A DNA stretch of 64,000 bases from contig NZ_CP045871.1 in NCBI RefSeq assembly GCF_009650135.1, positions 2,094,001 through 2,158,000 of the forward strand, in the 5' to 3' direction. Shown in pieces: positions 17,628 to 27,138 of the stretch. Each line of letters opens with the position of its first letter. Positions within the stretch are counted from its first letter, which is position 1. A model generated the notes under the pieces. That model was not told where the DNA came from. It worked only from the letters and a program-made list of their open reading frames with translations, and ran no database searches. The stretch comes from Litorivicinus lipolyticus. Lineage in GTDB: Bacteria; Pseudomonadota; Gammaproteobacteria; Pseudomonadales; Litorivicinaceae. The position numbers and the translations under genes were made by a program.

Positions 17628-18917
17628 TTAGACGCTGTCGGTTTGCCCTAAGTCATGCAAACGATAGAAACCGCACAACAGTTGGGCCAACCACTGAGGG
17701 TCACGGTGGCCGGCGGTCTCGCGCGTCGAGTGCATGGCAAAGGTTGGCGCGCCGATGTCCAGCGTGCGCACGCCCAGTTTGCTGGCGGTAATCGGGCCGA
17801 TGGTGCTGCCACAGCCCAGGTCAGCGCGGTTGGCGAACTGTTGCAGCGGTATGTCCAGGGCCTCCCCCAGCGCCACCATGCAAGCCAGCGTTTCCGGCTC
17901 GCTGGCGTAGCGCTGATTGGCATTGACCTTTAATACCGGACCGGCATTGAGCACGACCTGTTGGTTGCGTGAGTGTTTGTCGATGTAATTCGGATGCAGC
18001 CCGTGGGCGTTGTCTGCGGATACCATCATCGAGTCCTCGACCACGCGTTCCCAGTCGCCGCCCCAGTGATCCAGGCATTTCGCCAATAACGGGCCGTCGG
18101 CTCCGACGGTTGACTGGCTGCCGATTTCTTCGTGGTCGTTACATACCAGCAACATGCCGACTTCGCCGGCGGTCTCGGAGGCCGTCAACAGTGCCTGAAG
18201 GCCGGCGAAACAGCTGAGTAAATTATCCAGCCGCGGCGCCAGCAACCACTCGCCAGCGAGGCCAATAATGTCCGATGGCTGGACCGGGTAGGCACACACG
18301 TCCGCCGCCAACACCCGATCGCCGTGCTCCAGCCCCCAGGGCATTAACAGTTCGGTTAACGTGGGCACGTCATCGCCCTGGCCCAACACCAAATTAAGGT
18401 GCTGTTCAGCATTCACGGTGCGCTCTTTATTGGCCTCGCGGTCCAGGTGAATCGCCAGTGACGGTACCATCGCCACGGCCCGCTCCGAATCAAACAACCG
18501 CGTTACGCGGGCGCCGCTGGCATCGACCACGACGGCCCGCCCCGCCAAACCCAATTCGCGGTCAAACCAGGGGTTCATCAGCACGCCGCCATAGGTCTCG
18601 ACGGACGCCATCAGATAACCATCCTGTAGGTACAGCGCATTTGGCTTGAAGCGTAGATTAGGGCTGTCGGTGTGGGCCCCAACCAAGCGCCAGCCGGCGA
18701 TCGCATTCGCCGGGGTGATCGCGGCGACGACGGCGCCGGCGGCACGCACATAGACCGCGCTGCCGGGGGCCGGCGTATCGGTCGCCTGAATCGATTGGAA
18801 ACCAGCGCCCTCAAGGGCCTGAACCAGGTTATCGACCGCGTGCCACGGTGTCGGCGAGGCATCAATGAATTCGAGTAGCCGCTGATTAAAAGCGAGCGGT
18901 GAGACGTCGTCGATCAC
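17628..18917 (-). CDS. apeB: M18-family aminopeptidase
   Basis: 429 residues, the normal size for the dinuclear zinc M18 (ApeB/DNPEP) family. Metal ligands are visible in LVGAHTDSPNLRFKP, CNDHEEIGSQSTVGADG, MMVSADNAHGLHPNY and APTFAMHSTRE. It releases N-terminal residues from peptides in the cytoplasm. The start is GTG at 18917, because a TAA lies four codons upstream and no other start codon occurs before the conserved FNQRLLEFID. The Shine-Dalgarno (GGAG) is 14 nt away, so translation may be modest. Confidence 0.93.
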   Translation of the reverse strand: MIDDVSPLAFNQRLLEFIDASPTPWHAVDNLVQALEGAGFQSIQATDTPAPGSAVYVRAAGAVVAAITPANAIAGWRLVGAHTDSPNLRFKPNALYLQDGYLMASVETYGGVLMNPWFDRELGLAGRAVVVDASGARVTRLFDSERAVAMVPSLAIHLDREANKERTVNAEQHLNLVLGQGDDVPTLTELLMPWGLEHGDRVLAADVCAYPVQPSDIIGLAGEWLLAPRLDNLLSCFAGLQALLTASETAGEVGMLLVCNDHEEIGSQSTVGADGPLLAKCLDHWGGDWERVVEDSMMVSADNAHGLHPNYIDKHSRNQQVVLNAGPVLKVNANQRYASEPETLACMVALGEALDIPLQQFANRADLGCGSTIGPITASKLGVRTLDIGAPTFAMHSTRETAGHRDPQWLAQLLCGFYRLHDLGQTDSV

Positions 18918-19017
18918 GATTGAGTTTTACTCCGGCATGGGTCCGACCTAGTATCAAAGGCGGAACTGATTAGTAACGCCGTACTCTAACCGAAAAATTC
19001 ACCGTTCAGGACACCCT

Positions 19018-21039
19018 ATGCGCACTGCTATTGCCCTACTTGCACTGATTGCTTTCTCGACCTTGCCTGCGCATGCGCTGGTGCTTGAACCGGACGCCAA
19101 AAACGCCGACCTGATCGAAGCCGTCGTCAAAATCACCAAGCGTCGGCATTTCGTCCAGCTCGAAATTAATGACCGCCTTGGCTCAGATGTGTTCGAGGCC
19201 TATATCGACGGCCTCGACCCGACCAAATCGCACTTCACCCAGGCTGACCTTGTCAGCCTAGAGCGCTGGCGCCGGCTGATGGACGACCAACTCGAGGCTG
19301 GCCAACAAAGCGCCGCGTTTGACATCTACAACCGCTACATTGAACGCGCCCGCCAACGCCTCAACCATTATTTAGACGGACTGACCGACGTCGACCTGAT
19401 CGACTTCGATGGCGACGAGCGACTAGAGCTGGACCCGGAATTGCGCGACTTCGCCGCTGACGACGCTGAACTGCGCGCGCTGTGGCGCCTTCAGGCTAAA
19501 AACCAGATGCTCAATCTGCTCAGCGCCGGCCAAGGCCTGAGCGAGGCCAGCGCCACACTGCAGCGCCGCTTTAATGCCCAGCTCAACCGTCTTGAACGGA
19601 CCCGCTCGATGGACGTGGTGACCGCGTACCTGAACGCCTACACGCTGTTATTCGACCCCCACACCACGTTCTACGGCCCGCGCGAATCGGAAAACTTTGA
19701 CATCAACATGAGCCTCCAGCTCGAGGGCATCGGTGCGGTACTGCAGGCCGAAGACGAGCTGACTAAGGTCGTCAATCTGATCCCGGGCGGGCCGGCTGAA
19801 AAAGGCGGCGAACTCAAAGCCGCCGACAACATCGTTGGCGTCGGTCAGGCCGGCGAGGAAGTCGTCGATGTGATTGGCTGGCGGTTGGATGAAGTGGTCC
19901 AGCTCATTCGAGGACCGAAAGGCAGTGCCGTGCGCCTGGAAGTCATTCCCGGTGGCGCGCCGGTCGGCAGCCCGTCACGCTTTATCGATATCACGCGCGA
20001 CCGCGTGCAATTGGAAGATCAAAGCGCCCAATCGCAAGTGTTAGAGCTCGAATTGAACGGCGTCAAAAGCAAAGTCGGCGTCATCGACGTGCCGACTTTT
20101 TACACGGACTTTGCGGCGCGCCAAGCCGGCGATCCGGACTACCGCTCGACCACCAAGGACGTCGCTAAAATCCTTGAGGACCTGCAGTCCCAGGGTGTCG
20201 ACTCGCTGATCATTGACTTGCGCGGCAACGGCGGCGGCGCCCTCCAAGAAGCCAACAGCCTGACTGGCTTATTTATTCGCTCAGGCCCGGTCGTGCAAAT
20301 TCGTGGCACCGGCCGGCGCCAAAGCGTGCTGGCCGACCAGGACCCACGCGTGCAATACGCAGGCCCCTTGGTGGTACTGGTCGACCGGTCCAGCGCCTCG
20401 GCCTCCGAAATTTTTGCCGGCGCCATTCAGGACTACGGTCGCGGCCTGATCGTGGGCAACCAAACCTTTGGCAAAGGCACCGTCCAGGCTGTGATTCCAG
20501 TCGGCGACGCCCAGGTCAAACTGACTCAAGCCAAGTTCTATCGAATCTCCGGGGACTCGACCCAAAACCGTGGCGTTAAAGCCGACCTGTTGTTGCCGAT
20601 GGTATTTGACCCCGCCGACATGGGCGAAGGCAGTTTGCAACGTGCCATGCCGTACGACGAGATCAGTCCGGCGCCGTACCGGCGTATCGACAACCTGCGC
20701 GGCTTGATCCCGTCATTGCAAAGCCGGCACAACCAGCGCTCGGAACTGGATCCAGACTTTATCTGGTGGCGCAAGCACGTCGCCGAGCAAACCGCTCAGC
20801 TCGCGGACACCGAAATTCGGCTGAACCTGAATTCGCGCAAGGCACTGATTGAAGCGCGCCGGGTGGCGTTGGTGGAATTGGAAAACGAGCGCCGAGCGGC
20901 GCGCGGTCTGGATGCGGTTGACGAAGTCACGCGCAGCGACGCCCAAGACGTCATTTTAGAGGCGGGCCTGCGAGAAGCGGGTTACATCCTGATGGACCTG
21001 ATCGAGCTCTCGCAGGGCAAGGTCGCCGGAACGCTTTAG
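19018..21039 (+). CDS. prc: Carboxy-terminal processing protease Prc (Tsp)
   Basis: 673 residues with a signal peptide ending near AHA. It has an N-terminal helical region, a PDZ domain around 230-320, and an S41 peptidase core. Catalytic Ser461 (SSASASEIF) and Lys486 (TFGKGTVQ) are 25 residues apart, as in E. coli Tsp, followed by a C-terminal DUF3340-like region. It is a periplasmic protease that trims penicillin-binding proteins and peptidoglycan hydrolases in relatives. The ATG follows AGGACACCCT. It converges on the DUF4332 gene with a 4-bp stop overlap. Confidence 0.95.
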   Translation: MRTAIALLALIAFSTLPAHALVLEPDAKNADLIEAVVKITKRRHFVQLEINDRLGSDVFEAYIDGLDPTKSHFTQADLVSLERWRRLMDDQLEAGQQSAAFDIYNRYIERARQRLNHYLDGLTDVDLIDFDGDERLELDPELRDFAADDAELRALWRLQAKNQMLNLLSAGQGLSEASATLQRRFNAQLNRLERTRSMDVVTAYLNAYTLLFDPHTTFYGPRESENFDINMSLQLEGIGAVLQAEDELTKVVNLIPGGPAEKGGELKAADNIVGVGQAGEEVVDVIGWRLDEVVQLIRGPKGSAVRLEVIPGGAPVGSPSRFIDITRDRVQLEDQSAQSQVLELELNGVKSKVGVIDVPTFYTDFAARQAGDPDYRSTTKDVAKILEDLQSQGVDSLIIDLRGNGGGALQEANSLTGLFIRSGPVVQIRGTGRRQSVLADQDPRVQYAGPLVVLVDRSSASASEIFAGAIQDYGRGLIVGNQTFGKGTVQAVIPVGDAQVKLTQAKFYRISGDSTQNRGVKADLLLPMVFDPADMGEGSLQRAMPYDEISPAPYRRIDNLRGLIPSLQSRHNQRSELDPDFIWWRKHVAEQTAQLADTEIRLNLNSRKALIEARRVALVELENERRAARGLDAVDEVTRSDAQDVILEAGLREAGYILMDLIELSQGKVAGTL

Positions 21040-21440
21040 TAGTGGATGCCGCGGGGTAAGTCGCGCGCCTGGCGGATCCAGTTGGTCACCGCGGTTTCGC
21101 TGGGAACCGCTCGGACTAGCTTGCGCTGGGCATTCAGGTCGCTCATACGGCTGACCAAGTTTTGGGCGTTACGCCGTGCCAGCGCCTTGACGGTGTCGAC
21201 ACCGCAGTGCTCCAGCAAGTCGGCGTATTCCTCGCCAATACCGCGCACCCGCGCCAAATCCGCGCGGTTCACAAAGGCCAATATTTGCTTTTCTGAAATG
21301 CCACTTTCCCGGGCCAAACGCTTGCGTCCGGACGGACGGCAGCAATTGTCCAAGAGTTTTTCCTGAGTGCTGATACCCGCCGATTGCAGTTTGGCGGCGT
21401 AGGCGGGGCCAATGCCCTCGATTTCGGTCAGTTTTGTCAT
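21036..21440 (-). CDS. DUF4332 helix-hairpin-helix protein
   Basis: 134 residues with two helix-hairpin-helix units: LTEIEGIGPAYAAKLQSAGI near the start and VRGIGEEYADLLEHCGV near 63-79. The DUF4332 family is thought to bind nucleic acid or act in protein contacts; the role is unknown. GGAGATAACG precedes the ATG at 21440. It is flanked downstream by prc and upstream by a 127-bp stretch with a short inverted repeat at 21547-21566. Confidence 0.82.
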   Translation of the reverse strand: MTKLTEIEGIGPAYAAKLQSAGISTQEKLLDNCCRPSGRKRLARESGISEKQILAFVNRADLARVRGIGEEYADLLEHCGVDTVKALARRNAQNLVSRMSDLNAQRKLVRAVPSETAVTNWIRQARDLPRGIHY

Positions 21441-21567
21441 CGTTATCTCCGACTAGAACAAATGGGTCGGCTCAAAGGCCGCACCCAGTGTCGGAGGCTT
21501 AGGGCACTGAAACCGAGGACCCGGTCACACCCGTCCGCCGGTCCAATGCGGCCATTGATGGCCGCAC

Positions 21568-21897
21568 CTAGTCGAAATCGCGCGGCTGCGAGAAATGTAT
21601 CGGTGTCACTTTGGCGGCCCCGTCGCGTACTCGGGTCACCCCGACACGCTCAACTTCATCGACGCGAACAATCGCGTGGACGGGGATGTAGGTGCGTTTG
21701 ACGCCCTGGAACTCGGCCTTGAGCTTTTCTTCGGTCGGGTCGACCACCAGCGCCGAGCGCTCGCCGAACACCAGCTCTTCAACCTCCAAAAAACCGTACA
21801 GGTCGGATTGATAGATTTGCTTGGCGTAGATCTCAAAGACCTTGTCCTGATTGACAAACAGCACGCGGTACAAAGGTGTCTCGGCTTTTAAGGTCAT
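21568..21897 (-). CDS. DUF1820 family protein
   Basis: 109 residues, matching the family length when started at the ATG at 21897 (MTLKAETPLYRVLFVNQDKV). A longer frame to 21984 encodes an unrelated N-terminus rich in Cys and Arg that is not expected. The conserved core YAKQIYQSDLYGFLEVEELVFGE is clear. The function is unknown; it occurs in gammaproteobacteria, often near miaB. The Shine-Dalgarno is poor. It is divergent from miaB across 116 bp. Confidence 0.85.
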   Translation of the reverse strand: MTLKAETPLYRVLFVNQDKVFEIYAKQIYQSDLYGFLEVEELVFGERSALVVDPTEEKLKAEFQGVKRTYIPVHAIVRVDEVERVGVTRVRDGAAKVTPIHFSQPRDFD

Positions 21898-22013
21898 GGG
21901 TGCTCGGGAATATTGCGGGGCGCAAATATTCCAGTTAGTGAAAGACTCGTCAAGGCGCGTGCACTTTCGTTTATACTCGACCACCGTTTTCCACCACTTT
22001 CAAGAGCACGCGC

Positions 22014-23354
22014 ATGGCCAAAAAGCTATACATCAAAACTCACGGTTGTCAGATGAACGAGTACGACTCCAACCGTATGGCTGATGCGCTGCGAGAATCC
22101 CACGGGCTGACGCTGACCGATTCCCCCGATGACGCCGATGTGATTTTGCTTAACACCTGCTCGATCCGCGAAAAGGCACAGGAAAAAGTCTTTAGCGAAC
22201 TGGGCCGACTGCGCCCGCTGAAAGACAAAAACCCGGAGCTAGTGATTGGGGTCGGCGGCTGCGTCGCCAGCCAAGAAGGCGCCGCCATTCAGTCGCGCGC
22301 GCCCTATGTGGACATGGTGTTCGGCCCGCAAACGCTGCACCGACTGCCGGCCATGGTTAACGCCGCGGCGAACAAGGAAAAAGTCGTCGACGTCAGCTTT
22401 CCGGAAATCGAGAAATTCGACAACCTGCCCGAACCCAAGGTCGAGGGCGCCAGCGCCTTTGTTTCAGTCATGGAAGGCTGCTCAAAATACTGCACCTTTT
22501 GCGTCGTGCCCTACACCCGCGGCGAAGAAGTCAGCCGCCCGTTTGACGACGTTATCGCCGAATGCGCCGGACTGGCCGAACAGGGCGTGCGCGAAATCAA
22601 TTTGCTGGGTCAAAACGTCAACGCCTTTCGCGGCACCACCCATGACGGTGGCAGCGCCAGCTTGGCAGACCTGATCACCGTGGTCGCAGCGATCGACGGC
22701 ATTGATCGCCTGCGCTTTACCACCTCGCACCCGGTCGAGTTCAGCGACGACCTGATCGATGCCTTTGCCACGGTGCCCGAGCTGGTCAGCCACCTGCACT
22801 TGCCGGTTCAATCCGGCTCGGACCGTATTCTGGCCCAGATGAAACGCGGCCATACGGCAATCGAATACAAGTCAAAAATCCGCGCGCTGCGCAAAGCACG
22901 GCCCGGCATCAGCCTGTCGTCGGACTTTATTATTGGCTTCCCGGGTGAAACCGACAAAGACTTTGAGGACACCATGAAGCTGATCGAACAGATCGGCTTT
23001 GACCACAGCTTTAGCTTTATTTACAGCCGTCGCCCGGGCACCCCAGCGTCGGACATGCCCGATGATGTCGACGCCGATGTTAAGAAAAAACGGCTATCGA
23101 TTTTACAGACTCGGATCGCCGGCATGGCGGCCAAAATCAGCCATGACATGGTCGGGTCAACACAGACCGTCCTAGTCACCGGTGTCTCTAAAAAAGACCC
23201 TGGCCAGCTCCAGGGCCGGACCGAAAACAACCGAGTGGTTAACTTCAGCTGTGACGACCGCAGTTTGATCGGCCACTTCACCGATGTCGCCATCGGCGAG
23301 GCCCTGCCCAACTCCCTGCGCGGCACCTTGGTAGACCCTTCGGTCAAGCGCTAG
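22014..23354 (+). CDS. miaB: tRNA-2-methylthio-N6-isopentenyladenosine synthase
   Basis: 446 residues. The N-terminal UPF0004 domain holds three Cys of the auxiliary Fe-S cluster ([33 protein letters not shown]). The radical-SAM motif CSKYCTFC lies near 157-164, and a TRAM domain is at the C-terminus. It methylthiolates i6A37 of tRNAs reading UNN codons. AAGAG precedes the ATG. It heads the run ybeZ, ybeY, corC, lnt as in other gammaproteobacteria. Confidence 0.97.
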   Translation: MAKKLYIKTHGCQMNEYDSNRMADALRESHGLTLTDSPDDADVILLNTCSIREKAQEKVFSELGRLRPLKDKNPELVIGVGGCVASQEGAAIQSRAPYVDMVFGPQTLHRLPAMVNAAANKEKVVDVSFPEIEKFDNLPEPKVEGASAFVSVMEGCSKYCTFCVVPYTRGEEVSRPFDDVIAECAGLAEQGVREINLLGQNVNAFRGTTHDGGSASLADLITVVAAIDGIDRLRFTTSHPVEFSDDLIDAFATVPELVSHLHLPVQSGSDRILAQMKRGHTAIEYKSKIRALRKARPGISLSSDFIIGFPGETDKDFEDTMKLIEQIGFDHSFSFIYSRRPGTPASDMPDDVDADVKKKRLSILQTRIAGMAAKISHDMVGSTQTVLVTGVSKKDPGQLQGRTENNRVVNFSCDDRSLIGHFTDVAIGEALPNSLRGTLVDPSVKR

Positions 23355-23411
23355 TTGCAATGTCATTAACTCGGGTTATGCTTCGCGCATGCCCATTAAA
23401 GAAGCCCACCA

Positions 23412-24383
23412 TTGAGCGCTGACACAATTACCCGTCGGGTTGAACTCCAACCCGATGACGCCAATCGCCTTCAAGCCCTGTGCGGCTTGCATAACGAAAA
23501 CATTAAGCTGGTCGAACGCCGCCTAGGCATCGAGATTCGAGGTCGCGGCAACCGCTTTGAAGTGACCGGCACGGCCGACGCGTCCGACACCGGCGCCGAG
23601 ATCCTGAACCGGATTTATGAGTCGACCGAGAGTAACCGCGACGTCGGCCCCGAGGACATCCATCTGGTCCTGCAAGAAGCCCGCATCGACACCGTATTCG
23701 CCCGCCACGACGACATCACCGACGGCTCGGTCATCCAGACCCCGAAAATGTCGGTCCGCCCTCGCGGCGGCAACCAGCGTGGGTACGTCGAGTCGATCAT
23801 GCGCCACGATATTTCCTTTGGTGTCGGCCCCGCCGGCACCGGCAAAACCTGGTTGGCCGTGGCCTGTGCCGCCGAAGCATTAAAACAAGACCGGGTGCGC
23901 CGAATTCTATTGGTTCGCCCGGCCGTTGAAGCCGGCGAAAAACTGGGTTTCCTACCCGGTGACCTGGCTCAAAAAGTCGACCCGTACCTACGCCCGCTGT
24001 ATGACGCGCTTTACGAAATGCTGGGCTTTGAGCAGGTCGGACGCCTGATCGAGCGCCAAGTCATCGAAGTTGCCCCGCTGGCCTTCATGCGCGGTCGGAC
24101 CTTGAACGACGCCTATATCATTTTGGACGAAAGCCAAAACACCACCCGCGAACAGATGAAAATGTTCCTGACGCGCATCGGCTTTGGTTCCAAAGCGGTG
24201 ATTACCGGCGACCCCAGCCAAATCGACTTGCCCAAGGCCCAGGCCTCGGGCCTGATGAACGCACTGGAACTATTGGAAGGCGTTGAGGGCATCGGCATCA
24301 CCCGCTTTGCCAGCAAAGACGTGGTCCGGCATCCACTGGTCCAGCGCATCGTCGAAGCCTACGACCGCAAGGACAACCCATGA
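23412..24383 (+). CDS. ybeZ: PhoH-like ATPase YbeZ
   Basis: 323 residues. A KH-like N-terminus (NENIKLVERRLGIEIRGRGN) is followed by the PhoH P-loop domain: Walker A GPAGTGKTW and Walker B YIILDESQNT. It acts with YbeY in rRNA processing and ribosome quality control; it is also an RNA helicase-like ATPase in some reports. The TTG start at 23412 is the only start codon after an in-frame TAA at 23397-23399. It overlaps ybeY by ATGA. Confidence 0.95.
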   Translation: MSADTITRRVELQPDDANRLQALCGLHNENIKLVERRLGIEIRGRGNRFEVTGTADASDTGAEILNRIYESTESNRDVGPEDIHLVLQEARIDTVFARHDDITDGSVIQTPKMSVRPRGGNQRGYVESIMRHDISFGVGPAGTGKTWLAVACAAEALKQDRVRRILLVRPAVEAGEKLGFLPGDLAQKVDPYLRPLYDALYEMLGFEQVGRLIERQVIEVAPLAFMRGRTLNDAYIILDESQNTTREQMKMFLTRIGFGSKAVITGDPSQIDLPKAQASGLMNALELLEGVEGIGITRFASKDVVRHPLVQRIVEAYDRKDNP

Positions 24384-24856
24384 TCGTGGTGGTCCAAAGC
24401 GACGGCATGGACGTGTGCGAACACGAGATACCCGAGCCCGACTCGATTATCGCCTGGGCCAATTGGGCTTCAGGCGAGCTAACCGACGGCGCATCCGCGC
24501 TGGCCGAGAACACCGAACTGTGTGTCCAACTGCTGTCCGAAACGGACATGCAGGCGCTAAATCAGCAATACCGCGGCAAAGACAAGTCCACCAACGTGCT
24601 GTCGTTCCCGTTCGAGTCCATGCCAGGGGTCGAATTGCCGATCCTCGGCGACATCGCCCTGTGCCCCGCCGTGGTCGCACGCGAAGCGATAGAGCAAACT
24701 AAAACACTGCACAACCATTGGGCCCATATGCTGGTGCATGGTGTGCTGCACCTGCGTGGCTATGACCACATTGACGACACCGACGCTGACCACATGGAAG
24801 GCTTGGAACAGGCCATCCTAGGCCGCCATGGAGTGGGCAACCCGTATGAGTCTTAA
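24380..24856 (+). CDS. ybeY: Endoribonuclease YbeY (16S rRNA maturation)
   Basis: 158 residues. The zinc motif HGVLHLRGYDH near 120-130 defines the family, and the substrate-side KSTNVLSFPFE is also present. It trims the 3' end of 16S rRNA and helps remove defective 70S ribosomes. The ATG overlaps the ybeZ stop by 4 bp, and the corC start lies inside its last codons, so the three genes are translationally coupled. Confidence 0.96.
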   Translation: MIVVVQSDGMDVCEHEIPEPDSIIAWANWASGELTDGASALAENTELCVQLLSETDMQALNQQYRGKDKSTNVLSFPFESMPGVELPILGDIALCPAVVAREAIEQTKTLHNHWAHMLVHGVLHLRGYDHIDDTDADHMEGLEQAILGRHGVGNPYES

Positions 24857-25670
24857 TCTGGCACACCGGGTCTACAAAGCCCTCAACCCCGACCCACAAG
24901 ACCGCGAAGAACTGCTCACGGTATTGCGTGATGCACACACCGCGAACCTATTGAACGCGGAAGTGTTAAGCATTATCGAAGGCGCGTTGCAGGTCTCGGA
25001 AATGCAGGTGCGGGACGTCATGATTCCGCGCTCACAGGTGGTCGAAATTCGCTCGCACGAACCGATTGCGGACTTTATGCCGCGCGTAATCGAGTCGTCG
25101 CACTCGCGTTTTCCGGTTCTCAATGATTCGGACGATGTGGTCGGCGTGCTGCTGGCCAAAGACCTGTTGCCGCTGCTGGTGACCGAAAAAGGCGTCAGCG
25201 ATTTCGCCCTCAAAGAAGTCGCCCGTCCGGCCCGCTTCGTGCCCGAATCAAAACGGCTGGACACGCTGTTGCGCGAATTTCGTGACCAGCGTTTTCACAT
25301 GGCCCTGGTGGTCGACGAATTCGGTGAGTTTGCCGGTCTGGTGACCATCGAGGACGTGCTGGAGCAGATCGTCGGTGACATCGAAGACGAACACGACACC
25401 GACGACGATGATGCCGTGCGCGACTTAGGCGATGGCGTCTATATGGTCAAAGCCGGCCTTGAAATCGAAGATTTTAACGAAGCCATGGGCACCGACTTTG
25501 CCGATGACGAATTTGACACCATCGGCGGCATCGTCGTGCATGCGTTTGGGCACGTGCCCAAGTGCGATGAAACCGTCACCGTGGCCGGGCTGCGCTTTGA
25601 GGTGACCAACGCGGATAAACGCCGCGTCCACCTGTTCAAGGTCGCCCGGGTTGAAAGCACCCACGCCTAA
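24846..25670 (+). CDS. corC: CorC/HlyC-family CBS-domain protein (YbeX)
   Basis: 274 residues from the ATG at 24846, chosen because GGAGTGG lies about 10 nt upstream; another ATG at 24828 lacks a site. There are two CBS domains (about 60-180), opening with VRDVMIPRSQVVEI, and a C-terminal CorC_HlyC domain (about 195-270). It is implicated in Mg/Co efflux and, in E. coli, ribosome metabolism. The 5' end overlaps ybeY and the 3' end overlaps lnt by 20 bp. Confidence 0.93.
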   Translation: MSLNLAHRVYKALNPDPQDREELLTVLRDAHTANLLNAEVLSIIEGALQVSEMQVRDVMIPRSQVVEIRSHEPIADFMPRVIESSHSRFPVLNDSDDVVGVLLAKDLLPLLVTEKGVSDFALKEVARPARFVPESKRLDTLLREFRDQRFHMALVVDEFGEFAGLVTIEDVLEQIVGDIEDEHDTDDDDAVRDLGDGVYMVKAGLEIEDFNEAMGTDFADDEFDTIGGIVVHAFGHVPKCDETVTVAGLRFEVTNADKRRVHLFKVARVESTHA

Positions 25671-27102
25671 ACGCTGGCTTATCTGGACCCTGGCCGCCCT
25701 TGGCGGCGGTCTGCAAACCCTAAGCCTGGCTCCGTTTGATCAATGGTGGTGCTTGCCACTGGCGCTCGCTGCATGGCTGTTCGCCCTCCAACGCGACCCC
25801 ATCGTTGGCAGTTTTGCCTACGGTGTCGGCCTGTTTGGATCCGGGGCGTCGTGGATTTGGGTCAGCATGGTCACCATCAGCGCCACTCCGATTGCGATCG
25901 CCCTGGTCCTTGAATTGGCCTTCTTGGGCCTGCTCGCGTCGACCCTAGCGTTGTGCGGGTGGGGCTACGCGCGACTTCGTGCGCCCAACCCCTGGCTATG
26001 TTTCCCGGCCCTAGTGGTGGCCGCCGAAGTCATTCGCACCTTCGCCTTTACCGGCTTCCCATGGCTGTTCGCCGGTTACGGTCTGATCGACTCGCCCTGG
26101 GGCTGGCTGGCCTCGGTGGTCGGCGTATACGGCCTCAGTGCGCTGGCGGCGGTCGTCGCGGTGGCGGTGCATCAGCCATCAAAGCTGGTTGTGCTGCTGC
26201 CCATTTTGGGGTTGTTAGCCTGGCTGAAACCGCCACCGTTGGGCGCGGATGCGCAACCGATCAGCGTTCGCCTAATTCAGCCCAACGTACCGGCCGAGAA
26301 AAAGTGGGACCCGGATTGGCGCACCACGATTCTAAACCGACACATCGAACCGACCCTGACCGCTGACACCGACTGGGTAATTTGGAGCGAAAATGCGGTC
26401 CCGCTGTATGGCGCCGACGCCGATGCGTTTTTCAACGAGATGGCCCGCCAGCGACCGGACATTGCGCTGTTTGCTGGACGTCTGATCGAGGCTCCGCCAA
26501 ACCGCACCCGGCGCTTTTACAACGCCATCGAAGGGTTCGCCGACGCCGGCGGCCGCCACTACAAAAGCCGCTTGGTGCCCTTTGGCGAGTATGTGCCGCT
26601 GGAAGGCGCGCTGCGTGGGCTGATTGATTTCTTTGACCTGCCGTTGTCGACTATCGTGCCCGGACACAGCTCGGACCCCTTGCGCGCCGGCCCCACCGCC
26701 GTCAGCGCGCTGATTTGTTACGAGGTTGCCTATCCGCTGTTGGCGTGGACGGCGAGCGAGCAGGCCGATGTGCTGTTAACCGTCAGCAACGACGCTTGGT
26801 TTGGACACAGCATCGCCCGCGACCAGCACCTGCAGATGGCGCGCATGCGCGCGTTGGAGCTGGGCCGGCCGATGCTACGCGCCACCAATGACGGCATCAG
26901 CGCGGTGATCGATGCCCAGGGCCGGATCAGCGCGCGCCTGGACAGCGGCGTCACCGGCTACCTCGATACCACGCTTAATCGAACTGGCATCGACAGTCTG
27001 TACCGACTTTGGGGCCCTTGGCCGGTGTGGATACTGAGCCTGGGATTGCTGCTGTCACAATGGCGTGGTCTGGCGCTACCCTCCAGGCGCGCCGACCGCT
27101 AG
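25651..27102 (+). CDS. lnt: Apolipoprotein N-acyltransferase
   Basis: 483 residues. Six or so N-terminal membrane helices (to about residue 190) are followed by a nitrilase-like periplasmic domain. The catalytic Glu (WSENAVPLY), Lys (HYKSRLVPFGEYVP) and Cys (ALICYEVAYP) are all present. It adds the third acyl chain to lipoproteins such as LptE and RlpA of this window. The TTG at 25651 is preceded by AAGG at good spacing and lies inside corC. Confidence 0.95.
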   Translation: MKAPTPKRWLIWTLAALGGGLQTLSLAPFDQWWCLPLALAAWLFALQRDPIVGSFAYGVGLFGSGASWIWVSMVTISATPIAIALVLELAFLGLLASTLALCGWGYARLRAPNPWLCFPALVVAAEVIRTFAFTGFPWLFAGYGLIDSPWGWLASVVGVYGLSALAAVVAVAVHQPSKLVVLLPILGLLAWLKPPPLGADAQPISVRLIQPNVPAEKKWDPDWRTTILNRHIEPTLTADTDWVIWSENAVPLYGADADAFFNEMARQRPDIALFAGRLIEAPPNRTRRFYNAIEGFADAGGRHYKSRLVPFGEYVPLEGALRGLIDFFDLPLSTIVPGHSSDPLRAGPTAVSALICYEVAYPLLAWTASEQADVLLTVSNDAWFGHSIARDQHLQMARMRALELGRPMLRATNDGISAVIDAQGRISARLDSGVTGYLDTTLNRTGIDSLYRLWGPWPVWILSLGLLLSQWRGLALPSRRADR

Positions 27103-27138
27103 ACTGTCGGCTGATTCATCATCGGCCCAGACCCCTGC

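Noticed and set aside
21547..21566. Perfect 9-bp inverted repeat upstream of the DUF4332 gene as a terminator or operator
   Set aside because: No T-run and no second copy in the window; evidence is too thin for a call.
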